Notes: generated from the letters alone by a model not told the origin. A DNA stretch of 64,000 nt from Candidatus Cloacimonadota bacterium (GCA_029781115.1 JAKOXG010000004.1:181415-245414), one strand, 5' to 3'. Counted from the first letter of the stretch, positions 16,407 through 25,224 are shown. Numbers and translations: made by a program.

Positions 16407-17792
16407 ATGAAGCAAGATCACAGCCGTCTATTTGAAAAGCAAATGAAAGGAGCTGGCCTCAGCTCCAACGTGATCCGTACCTTCAACGCTTATTACGAAC
16501 AGCTATTGAGGGGAGAAAAGGGGATGATTACCGATAAAGACATCAATCCACCTTCTGCGGCCAACTTGATTAAATATGAGGATATATCCGAATTTCGCAG
16601 TCAAGCGATGCTGAAAAAGACTGTGGTGATCAAGCTCAATGGTGGTTTGGGCACCTCCATGGGGCTCAGCAAAGCCAAAAGCTTGCTGCCGGTGAAAGGG
16701 AATCTCACCTTTCTGGATATCATCGTGAGGCAGGTCTTGGCTCTGAGAGGGGAATCCGGCTACGACGTGCAGCTGCTCTTTATGAACAGTTACAATACCG
16801 AAGCAGATACACTGGAATATCTGAGTAAATATACAGATCTGGCCAAACAGAATCTGCCGCTCAGCTTTGTGCAAAACAAGTTCCCCAGGATACGTCAGGA
16901 CAATCTGGCGCCATTTGAGAGCAGCGATGAGGATCAAAATTGGAATCCGCCCGGGCATGGAGACCTCTACACGGCTTTGGCGGCGGATGGCTTGCTGGAT
17001 GAGCTGATCGAGAGGGGTTACCGCTATGCCTTTGTATCCAATGCGGATAGCCTTGCCGCTACGGTAGATACGGCTATCCCTGCCTATATGGAAGCCAACA
17101 ACATCAACTTTGTGATGGAAGTATGCACTCGCAGTCCTGCAGACAGGAAAGGCGGTCACCTCTGTGAAGACAAGCATAAGCAGTTGCTGCTCAGAGAGGT
17201 AGCGCAAACTCCCGAGGCGGACTTGGATAGATTTCAGGACATCGAGTTTTACAGGTATTTCAATACAAATAATCTCTGGCTTGATCTCCAAGCTTTGCAA
17301 TGGAGCCTGATTTCCAACGACGGCATCATGCTCCTGCCGCTGATCATCAATCCCAAGGTGGTGCAAAATACACCGGTATACCAGCTGGAAACGGCGATGG
17401 GCTCTGCGATCAGCGTCTTTAATAATACCAGAGCTATGGTGGTGCCTCGCAGCCGCTTTGCGCCGGTGAAGAAGAATAGTGATCTCTTGGCGGTTTGGTC
17501 TGACGCTTACGAGCTCAACGATCGCTATCAACTGGTGCTGAGGCGTGGCTTGGAGCATCCGCCGCTGATAGATCTGGATGATAGATATTATGGCAACATA
17601 GATCAGCTAATGAAGCGGTTTGCAGACGCAGTGCCCTCCTTGGCTGCCTGCAGCTCCTTTTCACTCAAAGGGGACATCAGTTTTGGTGAAGAAGTGGTCT
17701 GCGAAGGCAAGGTGAGCATAGAGGCTCAAGAGCCGATCTTCTTGCAACACCGTAGATTGACAGGAGAGATCAAGCTGTCAGACAACGTTTAA
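16407..17792 (+). CDS. UTP-glucose-1-phosphate uridylyltransferase, UDPGP (eukaryote-like) family
   Basis: A 461-residue nucleotidyltransferase of the UDPGP family (UGP2-like, not GalU-like). The UTP-binding loop is KLNGGLGTSMGLSKAKSLLP at about residues 73-92; later come LLFMNSYNTEADT, FVQNKFPRI, PPGHGDLYTAL, YAFVSNADSL and FNTNNLWLDL. The C-terminal part has the left-handed beta-helix character of the family. Product UDP-glucose could serve the glycosyltransferase of the alpha-glucan operon or envelope glycan synthesis. It sits 6 nt after hutU and 18 nt before mlaD. A uridylyltransferase acting on UDP-GlcNAc instead is possible within this superfamily. Confidence 0.85.
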   Translation: MKQDHSRLFEKQMKGAGLSSNVIRTFNAYYEQLLRGEKGMITDKDINPPSAANLIKYEDISEFRSQAMLKKTVVIKLNGGLGTSMGLSKAKSLLPVKGNLTFLDIIVRQVLALRGESGYDVQLLFMNSYNTEADTLEYLSKYTDLAKQNLPLSFVQNKFPRIRQDNLAPFESSDEDQNWNPPGHGDLYTALAADGLLDELIERGYRYAFVSNADSLAATVDTAIPAYMEANNINFVMEVCTRSPADRKGGHLCEDKHKQLLLREVAQTPEADLDRFQDIEFYRYFNTNNLWLDLQALQWSLISNDGIMLLPLIINPKVVQNTPVYQLETAMGSAISVFNNTRAMVVPRSRFAPVKKNSDLLAVWSDAYELNDRYQLVLRRGLEHPPLIDLDDRYYGNIDQLMKRFADAVPSLAACSSFSLKGDISFGEEVVCEGKVSIEAQEPIFLQHRRLTGEIKLSDNV

Positions 17793-17810
17793 TATTATGG
17801 AGAGCAGATC

Positions 17811-19142
17811 ATGTTATCCAAGGCACAAAAGGTTCGTTTAGGAGCGTTTATCACGGTGGGTTCCATCCTGCTGTTGGCTATCCTGATAGCTATCGCAGGG
17901 AACCGACTGATGGATCGCAAAGACACATATTATATCAGTTTTGAAAACTATTCCGTGCAGGGCTTACAAGTGGGTGGCTCGGTCAACTTCCGGGGCATCA
18001 AGGTAGGAAGTGTGGAAGCCATCAAAATAGACCCCAAAAATGTGAACAAGGTCATCGTCACCATCAAGATAGACAGAGGCACGCCGATCAAAGAGGATGC
18101 TACAGCGATCTTAATCTTTGTAGGTATCACGGGGGTGAAGGCGGTGGAGATCTCACCTGGGACAAATGAATCTGCCCTGCTCAAGCCGAAAAGCTTCATC
18201 AAGACTGGTTCCTCGATGATTGATGATATCAGCGACAGAGCTCTTTCCATTACGGAAAAGATAGACCAGATCGCTGCCAATATCAACCAGATGACCGATG
18301 AGGAAAACAGGCGCAACATCGCTGAAATCCTCAGGCAAACTTCCATGCTGTTGAGTGACACGAGGGCAAATCTGGGCACGACCATGGTTTCACTTAATAA
18401 AGTGGCAAACAGTGTGGCGGTGCTCACAGATGACTTGAACGTGACTATGGTGCGCATTACAGATACCTTTGTGGATAATGTGAACATGATTTCTGAGAAT
18501 GCAGCCACAAGCATCACCAGTGTGAGCGATAATGCCAATCAGATGATGAACCGTTTGAGCGATGACGTGGCAGAAAAGCTCGATGTTTTAACCTCTTCCA
18601 CCACGACCCTCATAGATAGCTTGAATGTAACCAGCACCAGAGGCTTGAATGAGCTGATAACCAATCTGAATGAGGAATTGGATAGGTTGGCTACAACCTT
18701 GGATAGCAGCCTGACGGAGATCAACACCAACACCAATGCCCTGTTGGTTGATACACGCAGGCAAATAAACCAGGTCGGTGACAATTCCAATGAGCTGATC
18801 TTGATGGGCACCAGAGAGATAGCGCTCTTAAGTGCCGAGGTCAACAAGAGCATAAATAGAGTGAACCAACTTTTGGCGTCTGATGACTTTGAGGGAATAG
18901 TAACCAATCTGAACAGCATTTCTGCCAAGCTCACGGAAGTAAATATGAAAGACCTGGTGAGTGAACTGGTGGTGACGCTCAATAAGACATCCGCGGCAAT
19001 TGGCAACATAGATCGAATGATCTTGAGAAATAGAGCCAATATCAACGAAACTATGGAGTCCCTCAGGGAAGCAACGGCAAACCTGAACGAGTTTTCCAGG
19101 CAGATCGCCGAACAACCCTCGATCATCATCCGAGGTAACTAA
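17811..19142 (+). CDS. mlaD: MlaD family (MCE domain) lipid-transport protein
   Basis: A 443-residue protein with one N-terminal membrane helix (residues ~13-30) and a single MCE domain (~38-115; YYISFENYSVQGLQVGGSVNF, VGITGVKAVEISPG). A long C-terminal region, rich in Asn, Thr and Ser with heptad-like spacing, is predicted to be helical coiled coil. MlaD hexamers bind phospholipid in the periplasm between the MlaFE transporter and the outer membrane. The long helical tail suggests a tube- or needle-like extension, as in PqiB/YebT-type proteins, rather than the short E. coli MlaD. It is directly followed by the auxiliary lipoprotein, permease and ATPase genes. Confidence 0.92.
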   Translation: MLSKAQKVRLGAFITVGSILLLAILIAIAGNRLMDRKDTYYISFENYSVQGLQVGGSVNFRGIKVGSVEAIKIDPKNVNKVIVTIKIDRGTPIKEDATAILIFVGITGVKAVEISPGTNESALLKPKSFIKTGSSMIDDISDRALSITEKIDQIAANINQMTDEENRRNIAEILRQTSMLLSDTRANLGTTMVSLNKVANSVAVLTDDLNVTMVRITDTFVDNVNMISENAATSITSVSDNANQMMNRLSDDVAEKLDVLTSSTTTLIDSLNVTSTRGLNELITNLNEELDRLATTLDSSLTEINTNTNALLVDTRRQINQVGDNSNELILMGTREIALLSAEVNKSINRVNQLLASDDFEGIVTNLNSISAKLTEVNMKDLVSELVVTLNKTSAAIGNIDRMILRNRANINETMESLREATANLNEFSRQIAEQPSIIIRGN

Positions 19143-19155
19143 AAAAGAGCACGCT

Positions 19156-21327
19156 ATGAAAACAAAACATTTACCTTTTCTCGCCCTGTCGCTACTGGTC
19201 TTGCTTTTGAGTGGCTGCTTCAGCAAAGTGGACAGGATTACGACCAAGTATTACATTTTGGACTACAAGAAAGCTTCTGAAAACCCATCGCTAAGGGTGA
19301 ACGAGCCCTTTGATAAGACCTGTGAGGTGTTTGACACAGATGTAAACCGCACCTATAGCCGCAGTCAACTGGTGATCAAGGAAGGCTTTTCCAGGATTTC
19401 ATATTTGCCTTGGGATCTGTGGGCCAATCGCCTCACTGATGCAGTTCCAAACCTGATAGTGCAGCGGCTCAAGGCTTACAACATCTTCAAGCAAGTGGAT
19501 AGGAATACGGGCGACATCTCGCCAAATTACTACCTGGAAACTACGCTCCTGAATATCGAAAGAATAGAAATGGGATCGCCCAAAGCGTATGTCAGGATGG
19601 AGTTTAAACTGAGGGAAGCATCCACAAACAGCATCCTGGTTTCTTACCTGTATGATAACCATAAGCCAGTGCCGGCCAACGATGTGGTGCAACTGGTGGA
19701 GACTTATAATGAGATGCTCATGGAAGCTACGGATATCTTTGCCGCCAGATGCAGGATGTTTTTGGAGGATAAACCCCTCCCATCCCAATATCCTAAATAT
19801 ACTGATGACCCGATCCAAAGGTTTTTGGGTGCGCAAACCCAGATCTTGGATTCTCAGAGCTGGGATGGAGAGATGCTTTTGCAGCTTGACTTTGAGACTG
19901 AAGCTGAAGTTCACTATACCTACTATGAGGTGGAAGTGGAAGATGCGCCCATCAGAGAAGGCATCTTCGGTGTTCCCGAAACCCTGAAAGCTGGCAGGTA
20001 TAAAGTGCTGCTGGGTGAGAGTCAGGAATATCCCATCTACGTGGAGGTTAAACCCAAGATGCGCACCACGGTGAAAGGTGAGTGGAGCGAGCTGATCGTG
20101 ATGATCCAGGATCAGAGTAAAAACAAGGTAAGACTGGGCTATAACCTCTGGAGAAAGAAGTCCGATGAAGAATATGATTACTATTACTACGGCTCAGATA
20201 CCAGCTTGGGAGAAGATGACTTTGGCCAGAAGGAGAAAGTGTGGATCCTGCCTCCGGGAACCTATATGGTGAAATTGGGTGGAGGACACTGGAACGAGCT
20301 GAGAGACTTCACTACCGTGGCGGTCAAGAAGGGGGACAGTCGCCTTTTGACCGTGGTGGTAGACCCTTCAGGTGAGCGTAACTACATGATAGGTGCGGGG
20401 CTTTTGGGAAACAAGGAAATGGCGCTGGGGCGCAGGGAAAAACATAAGGGTGCTATCTATCTGGACTTTAACGTGATGGCAAGCAACGATGTAAATAAGG
20501 ATGAGCCAACCTATGATATCTCGCTGGTTGGACGCACAGAAAACCTGTTTGATCATAAATACAAGTCGATTCATTACACGGGGCGCAGCATCTATAGCGT
20601 GGGTCTGAAGCTGTCTACAAATTCAGACCTCAAAGTGAATCCGGACACCTATTCGCTGAAGAATGTTCTTCTCTACACGCCGCTGCGAAAGAATAGGTTC
20701 CTGAGAAACTTCTCTTTCTATGGGCGTGCGGACGTGAGTACACACTTCTTTGATGAAACGCAACATTTTGCGGAAAACCAAAACGTGATCCTGCGGGATG
20801 CGCAGGGCGACACTCTGTTTTTGGCTACCGACCAAAGCCAGGTGCGCACCAAAATCGCACTCTATCCACTCAGGCTGAAGGAAGGAGTGGGAATCACCTA
20901 TAGATGGGTGCCAACTCTCAAGCTAACAGCCAGCATCCGGGGCGGATACGGTTGGCAGCAAGATATCAACAGACGCTCTTATATCTTGCAGGGTAACAAT
21001 CTGCCAAGTCAGTTACCTGGCGATACTTTGCGCTATGCAATCTATATGGAGGATAGCTCGTCCTATGATTACGGCATCGAAAGTACGCTGGTGCTGTCGG
21101 CAGTCAATATCTTGAAATTCCTTACCGTAAACTCCAGTGTAGACGTCCTTTTCCCCATGATGAAGCTGGATAAAGCTCCGAGGTTGCAGAGCGAGACGAG
21201 ATTCAACATCAAGCTCTATCGCAATATATCCATGGATATCAACCTAAATGTGGAATATGACAAGATGCGCAGGGATTGGGTGGTTTACAACTACGGCTCA
21301 TATCTGAGGCTATCGCTCTTTTACTAA
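19156..21327 (+). CDS. PqiC-like auxiliary lipoprotein with a C-terminal outer-membrane barrel-like region
   Basis: A 723-residue protein. The signal peptide ends in LLSGC (Cys 21). Residues ~22-210 look like the ABC-type transport auxiliary lipoprotein (PqiC/DUF330): KYYILDYKKA near the start, then LPWDLWANRLTDAVPNLI, LKAYNIFKQVDR, YYLETTLLNIERIEMG. A linker region with beta modules follows. From ~450 the sequence alternates polar and aromatic residues in strand-like stretches (FSFYGRADVSTHFF, GVGITYRWVPTLKLTASIRG, ISMDINLNVEYDKM) and ends in YGSYLRLSLFY, a terminal aromatic typical of outer-membrane barrels. PqiC homologues are about 190 residues, so this is a much longer fusion. It lies between mlaD and mlaE, consistent with forming the outer-membrane end of the lipid pathway. 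Confidence 0.72.
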   Translation: MKTKHLPFLALSLLVLLLSGCFSKVDRITTKYYILDYKKASENPSLRVNEPFDKTCEVFDTDVNRTYSRSQLVIKEGFSRISYLPWDLWANRLTDAVPNLIVQRLKAYNIFKQVDRNTGDISPNYYLETTLLNIERIEMGSPKAYVRMEFKLREASTNSILVSYLYDNHKPVPANDVVQLVETYNEMLMEATDIFAARCRMFLEDKPLPSQYPKYTDDPIQRFLGAQTQILDSQSWDGEMLLQLDFETEAEVHYTYYEVEVEDAPIREGIFGVPETLKAGRYKVLLGESQEYPIYVEVKPKMRTTVKGEWSELIVMIQDQSKNKVRLGYNLWRKKSDEEYDYYYYGSDTSLGEDDFGQKEKVWILPPGTYMVKLGGGHWNELRDFTTVAVKKGDSRLLTVVVDPSGERNYMIGAGLLGNKEMALGRREKHKGAIYLDFNVMASNDVNKDEPTYDISLVGRTENLFDHKYKSIHYTGRSIYSVGLKLSTNSDLKVNPDTYSLKNVLLYTPLRKNRFLRNFSFYGRADVSTHFFDETQHFAENQNVILRDAQGDTLFLATDQSQVRTKIALYPLRLKEGVGITYRWVPTLKLTASIRGGYGWQQDINRRSYILQGNNLPSQLPGDTLRYAIYMEDSSSYDYGIESTLVLSAVNILKFLTVNSSVDVLFPMMKLDKAPRLQSETRFNIKLYRNISMDINLNVEYDKMRRDWVVYNYGSYLRLSLFY

Positions 21328-21328
21328 A

Positions 21329-22411
21329 ATGGCAGATCTCAAGCTGGAATCCTCAAGGCTGAAAGTTGCGGGCGTGGTGGACCGGAACACGGTTCCCGAA
21401 CTGCAAAAAGAGGCACATCATCTCATGCGCCGAGGTGAGGTGCAAAGCCTTGATTTGAGTGAAATCGAGAGTTTGGATAGTGCAGGTGTGGCCTTCCTGG
21501 AGTGTTTGAAGCACGATCTGGAAGAGGAGAATCCACAATTGACGGTGATTGCAGCATCTTTGCCCGTGCTGAAGATCATGCAGACCTTTGCGGATAAGGC
21601 TAAAGAAGTGGAGGCACCTGCGCCTCCCTCTATCTTTGAGAGCTTGGGGCAAAAGGTGGAAGACGCTTGGCTGGAGCTCAAAGATGCTTTTCTGCTCAGT
21701 AGTGAGCTCAGCTGGTGGGCTATTGTGGGTATCTTCGATCGGAAGGGGCAGAAGAAAGGCAGCTTCACCAGTGCAGGAGTGCAACTGGGCTACGATGCTT
21801 TGCCCGTGGTAGCACTGCTTTCCTTTATCATCGGCTTCATCCTATCCTTGCAATCCGCTGCACAACTGAAAATCTACGGCGGTAACGTCTTTCTGCCAGA
21901 CCTTTTGGCGGTGACGATGGTGCGGGAGATGGGGCCGCTGATCACAGCAATCATTGTGGCAGGCAGGAGCGGCTCTGCGATAGCATCCGAGATCGCTACA
22001 ATGCAGGTTTCAGAAGAGATCGATGCCTTGAGAATGATGGCGCTAAATCCAATCCGCTATGTGGTGGTGCCCAAGTTTCATGCTATCACGGTGGTAATGC
22101 CGCTGCTGGTGGTCTTTTCCATCATCATAGCAGAGATAGGAGGCATTTTGATCGGTATGCAGATGCTGGATCTGAGCATAACCACTTTTATCTCCAGAAG
22201 CATCAACATCATCAGCATCAAAGATATTGTAATCTCATTGAGCAAAAGCACCGTGTTTGCCTGGTTGATTGTGCTCATCGGTGCTCACTACGGCTTCAGA
22301 GTCAAAGGTGGGGCAGAGGGCGTGGGTAAAGCCACCACTGCAAGCGTCGTCGCATCTATCTTTGCTGTGGTCATCACCGATGCGCTGTTCAGCCTCTTTT
22401 ATCTGGGATAA
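21329..22411 (+). CDS. mlaE: MlaE permease with N-terminal STAS (MlaB-like) domain
   Basis: A 360-residue fusion. Residues 1-95 are a STAS domain (LDLSEIESLDSAGVAFLECL) equivalent to MlaB. Residues ~130-360 are the MlaE permease with 5-6 hydrophobic segments and the conserved VREMGPLITAIIVAGRSGSAIASE stretch (shown in two parts: VREMGPLITAIIVAGR and SGSAIASEIATM), EEIDALRMMALNPIRYVVVP and KGGAEGVGKATTASVV. It is the inner-membrane channel of the Mla phospholipid ABC transporter. The start is 2 nt after the preceding stop, and mlaF begins 6 nt downstream. Fusing MlaB to MlaE removes the need for a separate mlaB gene, which is absent. Confidence 0.95.
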   Translation: MADLKLESSRLKVAGVVDRNTVPELQKEAHHLMRRGEVQSLDLSEIESLDSAGVAFLECLKHDLEEENPQLTVIAASLPVLKIMQTFADKAKEVEAPAPPSIFESLGQKVEDAWLELKDAFLLSSELSWWAIVGIFDRKGQKKGSFTSAGVQLGYDALPVVALLSFIIGFILSLQSAAQLKIYGGNVFLPDLLAVTMVREMGPLITAIIVAGRSGSAIASEIATMQVSEEIDALRMMALNPIRYVVVPKFHAITVVMPLLVVFSIIIAEIGGILIGMQMLDLSITTFISRSINIISIKDIVISLSKSTVFAWLIVLIGAHYGFRVKGGAEGVGKATTASVVASIFAVVITDALFSLFYLG

Positions 22412-22416
22412 TCGCC

Positions 22417-23166
22417 ATGCATAACGACACACCCATCATCACGATCCGAGGACTGAAGGCGCAGTATGGGGAGAAGGTGGTATTGCAAGATATCAATGCG
22501 GATATCTATGCGGGACAGGTGACGGTGATCCTGGGTTCCAGCGGCTGTGGAAAGACTACACTGCTAAAGAATATGCTGAGGTTGCATGAGCCCGTAGGCG
22601 GTAGCGTGAAGTTTTGGGGTACGGAACTCCTAACTCTCGATGAAATTGAATTTAACAACATGCTCAAGAAGGTGGGCATGCTGTTTCAGAATGGGGCATT
22701 GCTCAATTCCATCTCGGTGATGGATAATATCGCTATTCCCTTGGAGCAACACACCAAGCTCAGCCGCAGGATAATCGAGAAAATGATCAGGGTGAAGCTG
22801 AACTTGGTGGGGCTTTCGCATGCAATACATCTATTACCTTCCGAGCTTTCAGGCGGTATGAAGAAGAGGGCAGGTTTGGCACGAGCGATGATCATGGATC
22901 CTCACATCCTCTTTTGTGATGAGCCTTCGGCGGGATTGGATCCGCTGACTTCTGCCTCCCTGGACGAGCTGATCCTGGACCTAAAATCGCAGCTGAATAT
23001 GACAATTGTGATGGTGACGCACGAGTTGGCGTCCATCCACAGGGTGGCCGACAGAGTGCTGTTCCTGGATAAGGGGAGGCTGCTATTTCAGGGCACATTG
23101 AGCGATGCAAGGGCGGCTCGAATACCAGAGATAGATACTTTCTTTGAAGTAGGGAAGTTTGAATAG
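22417..23166 (+). CDS. mlaF: MlaF family ABC transporter ATP-binding protein
   Basis: A 249-residue ABC ATPase: Walker A GSSGCGKTTLLKN, Q-loop MLFQNGALLNSISVMDN, signature LSGGMKKRAGLARAM, Walker B ILFCDEPSAGLDP and switch VTHELASI. The LSGGMKKR signature is typical of MlaF/Mkl lipid importers. It should energise the STAS-MlaE permease encoded just upstream. It ends one base before folA. Confidence 0.95.
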   Translation: MHNDTPIITIRGLKAQYGEKVVLQDINADIYAGQVTVILGSSGCGKTTLLKNMLRLHEPVGGSVKFWGTELLTLDEIEFNNMLKKVGMLFQNGALLNSISVMDNIAIPLEQHTKLSRRIIEKMIRVKLNLVGLSHAIHLLPSELSGGMKKRAGLARAMIMDPHILFCDEPSAGLDPLTSASLDELILDLKSQLNMTIVMVTHELASIHRVADRVLFLDKGRLLFQGTLSDARAARIPEIDTFFEVGKFE

Positions 23167-23167
23167 A

Positions 23168-23704
23168 ATGATCATTGCCATCATTGCGGCAATGGATAGA
23201 AACGGCGTCATCGGCAAAGATGGGGTGCTGCCGTGGCACATCCCGGAAGAGATGGAGTTTTTCACCCAGAGCACCATGGGACACATCGTGTTGATGGGAC
23301 GTAAGACCTACGAATCTCTAAGAATAAAGCCGCTTCCAGGCAGGATTAGCATGGTGTTGAGTCGGGATAAAAGCTGTCAGGTGGCTGAGGGTGTCCTGCT
23401 GTTTGACAATCTGGAACAAGCTGAAGCGAAGGTCATGGAGATTGTGCAAGGAAGACAGATGGTGTTTGTCATCGGTGGAAGAGAGCTGTTTGAAGAGTAT
23501 CTGCCCAGGGCGGACTACCTGTATCTCACCAAGATAGAGGCGAGTTTTGAAGGGGATGCCAAGTTTCCGGATTATGATCATCAGGAGTGGGAGGAGATCA
23601 GATCACAGAGACGCAGCTCAAGCGTAGGGATAGATTTCAGCACCAGTATTTCCATCAGGAAGAGTGCCAAAGAAGAGCTGCTTGCTGTTTATGGCAAGCT
23701 ATAA
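23168..23704 (+). CDS. folA: Dihydrofolate reductase
   Basis: A 178-residue enzyme reducing dihydrofolate to tetrahydrofolate with NADPH. The N terminus IIAIIAAMDRNGVIGKDGVL, the substrate motif LPWHIPEEMEFF (acidic residue in the folate pocket), the NADPH motif VLMGRKTYESL and FVIGGRELFEEYLPRADYLY are all present. The ATG at 23168 gives the usual length and follows AGGGAAG within the end of mlaF; a TTG 9 nt earlier is less likely. It is the last gene of the hut-mla run. Confidence 0.95.
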   Translation: MIIAIIAAMDRNGVIGKDGVLPWHIPEEMEFFTQSTMGHIVLMGRKTYESLRIKPLPGRISMVLSRDKSCQVAEGVLLFDNLEQAEAKVMEIVQGRQMVFVIGGRELFEEYLPRADYLYLTKIEASFEGDAKFPDYDHQEWEEIRSQRRSSSVGIDFSTSISIRKSAKEELLAVYGKL

Positions 23705-23927
23705 AAGGATCATGTTCAAATTTAGCGGGTAGAGGTGCGTCACTGACTTGGCCCTTACTTACCCGCCCGGAGATGTCGTGGAGATACTCGGGTTTTTCCC
23801 GGGAGGCTCCGGGTAATCACCGGGAGGCTCAGTAAGGAAGAGCTTGGTGGGGGATATTACATTATTCCGGTTTAGCAATACCGGTAGGTGGCAAGCATTT
23901 GACCCGTCATAAATGAACGTGAGCCGA
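23705..23927. other. GC-rich palindromic intergenic stretch
   Basis: Between convergent folA and prepilin peptidase. It holds GCGGGTA/TACCCGC arms, two direct copies of CCGGGAGGCTC about 20 nt apart, and the small hairpin CCGGTttagcaatACCGG. No clear T-run terminator accompanies them. It may be a transcription end region or a short REP-like element. Confidence 0.4.
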
Positions 23928-24695
23928 TTAAAACCAAATAAGGGTGAGTATGCTGTCGCCGGCAAAGACCCAAAAGACGGTGGTTACGGCGATAAAGGTG
24001 CCGAAGGCAAATTCCAAATCCCTTTTACGGATGAAGATAACAAACCATATAATACCCAAGAGGGCAGATAGCATGAAGATGAAGGGCATATTGAGCGCAC
24101 CCAGGAAGGTGGAAATGCCGGTGAGCAGCCAGATGTCCCCACCGCCCAGGCCGGCTTGCTTGCGGATTAGCATATAGAGCAGGGCGATGAGATAGAGAAA
24201 AACAAACACCACTATGGCTGTGATGGCGGCGTTTTTGAACATCAGGTCTGAAAAAGGATGGAGGCTGAAGAGGAGACCGATGGGAATCAAGGGGATGGAA
24301 AGCACATGTGGGATAATCTGATGGAAGGAATCGGTAAAGAAGATAGGGATCATCATCAGGCACAGAATGGCATACTTGAAAAAGAGCACATGATTGAGGC
24401 CATATCTGATGCCATATTTATAGAATACAGCGATCAAGATCACTGGGGTAATGATCTCCACAAGCAGGTGATGCCAATGGATGCTCGCACCGCAGTTTTT
24501 GCACTTTCCCTTGAGGATGATGTAGCTAACGATGGGGATATTCAGGTAAAAGGGAATCTTGTATCCACATGAAGCGCAGGATGATAGGGGCTTGATGATA
24601 GACTGATTGCGGGGCAGCCTGTGGATAAGCACATTGAAAAAGCTGCCTAAGGATGCACCCAAGATAGCTAAAAGGATTACGATGATGGCGGTCAA
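23928..24695 (-). CDS. Prepilin peptidase (type IV leader peptidase, A24 family)
   Basis: A 255-residue multi-pass membrane protease that cleaves and often N-methylates type IV prepilins or pseudopilins. It shows the N-terminal ASLGSFFNVLIHRLP, the zinc-binding pairs CASC and CKNC, and the two catalytic aspartates in FFTDSFHQIIPH and GLGGGDIWLL. Seven to eight hydrophobic segments follow. The start codon is TTG with AGG nearby; no better ATG exists without losing the conserved N terminus. It lies 10 nt after a small exported protein gene sharing a strong promoter. No pilin genes are in the window. Confidence 0.92.
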   Translation of the reverse strand: MTAIIVILLAILGASLGSFFNVLIHRLPRNQSIIKPLSSCASCGYKIPFYLNIPIVSYIILKGKCKNCGASIHWHHLLVEIITPVILIAVFYKYGIRYGLNHVLFFKYAILCLMMIPIFFTDSFHQIIPHVLSIPLIPIGLLFSLHPFSDLMFKNAAITAIVVFVFLYLIALLYMLIRKQAGLGGGDIWLLTGISTFLGALNMPFIFMLSALLGIIWFVIFIRKRDLEFAFGTFIAVTTVFWVFAGDSILTLIWF

Positions 24696-24705
24696 AGGAG
24701 TTTAC

Positions 24706-25161
24706 CTAATCATCCCACCAAGAGCGGTATGGGTCTTGATTGTACCAAATGCCCGGGCTAATGGGCAGCCCTTGGCGATATTCCAGCTTTATATTGAAGG
24801 AATCGCTGGGATGGTAGTCCAAGATAAAACCAGGCACAACTTGGCTGCGATTATCGTCATTGAGTTTAAACTTTGCATTGGAGGAGCCGTAATTGATCAC
24901 ACTGAGGTCTACTTTGAGGTCGAGCTTGGGATTGAAGCTGTATTTAAGATGGTTTGTATAGCGGGAGAGATAGTAGCCCCCGATGGATGAAGCTCCAGCT
25001 TCAAAGCCAACGCTGTGGGACATCTTCAGCTTTGAGACGTCAAATAGCGGGCTTCTGGGTGCATTCATCATGCTAAAATTGGGTTTAGGTAGATCAATCT
25101 GTGCCATCAGAGGCAGGCTCAGAAGGATCAAAGCGCATATGATCAAAGCGTGTTTCTTCAT
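24706..25161 (-). CDS. Small exported protein of unknown function
   Basis: 151 residues with a clear signal peptide (MKKHALIICALILLSLPLMA) and then a beta-rich sequence with alternating aromatic residues (HSVGFEAGASSIGGYYLSRY, LKYSFNPKLDLKVDLSVI, NIKLEYRQG). The pattern suggests a periplasmic or outer-membrane location, possibly a small barrel or barrel fragment. I do not recognise the family. AAAGGAG precedes the ATG and a near-consensus promoter lies just upstream. It is probably co-transcribed with the prepilin peptidase. Confidence 0.75.
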   Translation of the reverse strand: MKKHALIICALILLSLPLMAQIDLPKPNFSMMNAPRSPLFDVSKLKMSHSVGFEAGASSIGGYYLSRYTNHLKYSFNPKLDLKVDLSVINYGSSNAKFKLNDDNRSQVVPGFILDYHPSDSFNIKLEYRQGLPISPGIWYNQDPYRSWWDD

Positions 25162-25194
25162 TGTGTCGCTCCTTTTGAAAGTCTATCTGCAGAC

Positions 25195-25223
25195 AATATA
25201 ATCGCAGCCAAGGCCTGTGTCAA
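25195..25223 (-). promoter_or_regulatory. Strong sigma-70-like promoter
   Basis: On the minus strand TTGACA (25223-25218), exactly 17 nt spacer, TATATT (25200-25195). It drives the small exported protein and the prepilin peptidase. The -35 box abuts the 3' end of the upstream aminotransferase gene. Confidence 0.75.
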
Positions 25224-25224
25224 G

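Noticed and set aside
16503..17558. A 351-codon antisense frame inside the pyrophosphorylase gene
   Set aside because: The sense frame is a complete UDPGP enzyme; the antisense frame lacks motifs and a start context.
23760..23860. Repeated CCGGGAGGCTC considered as a CRISPR array
   Set aside because: Only two short copies without regular spacers; no cas genes are present in the window.
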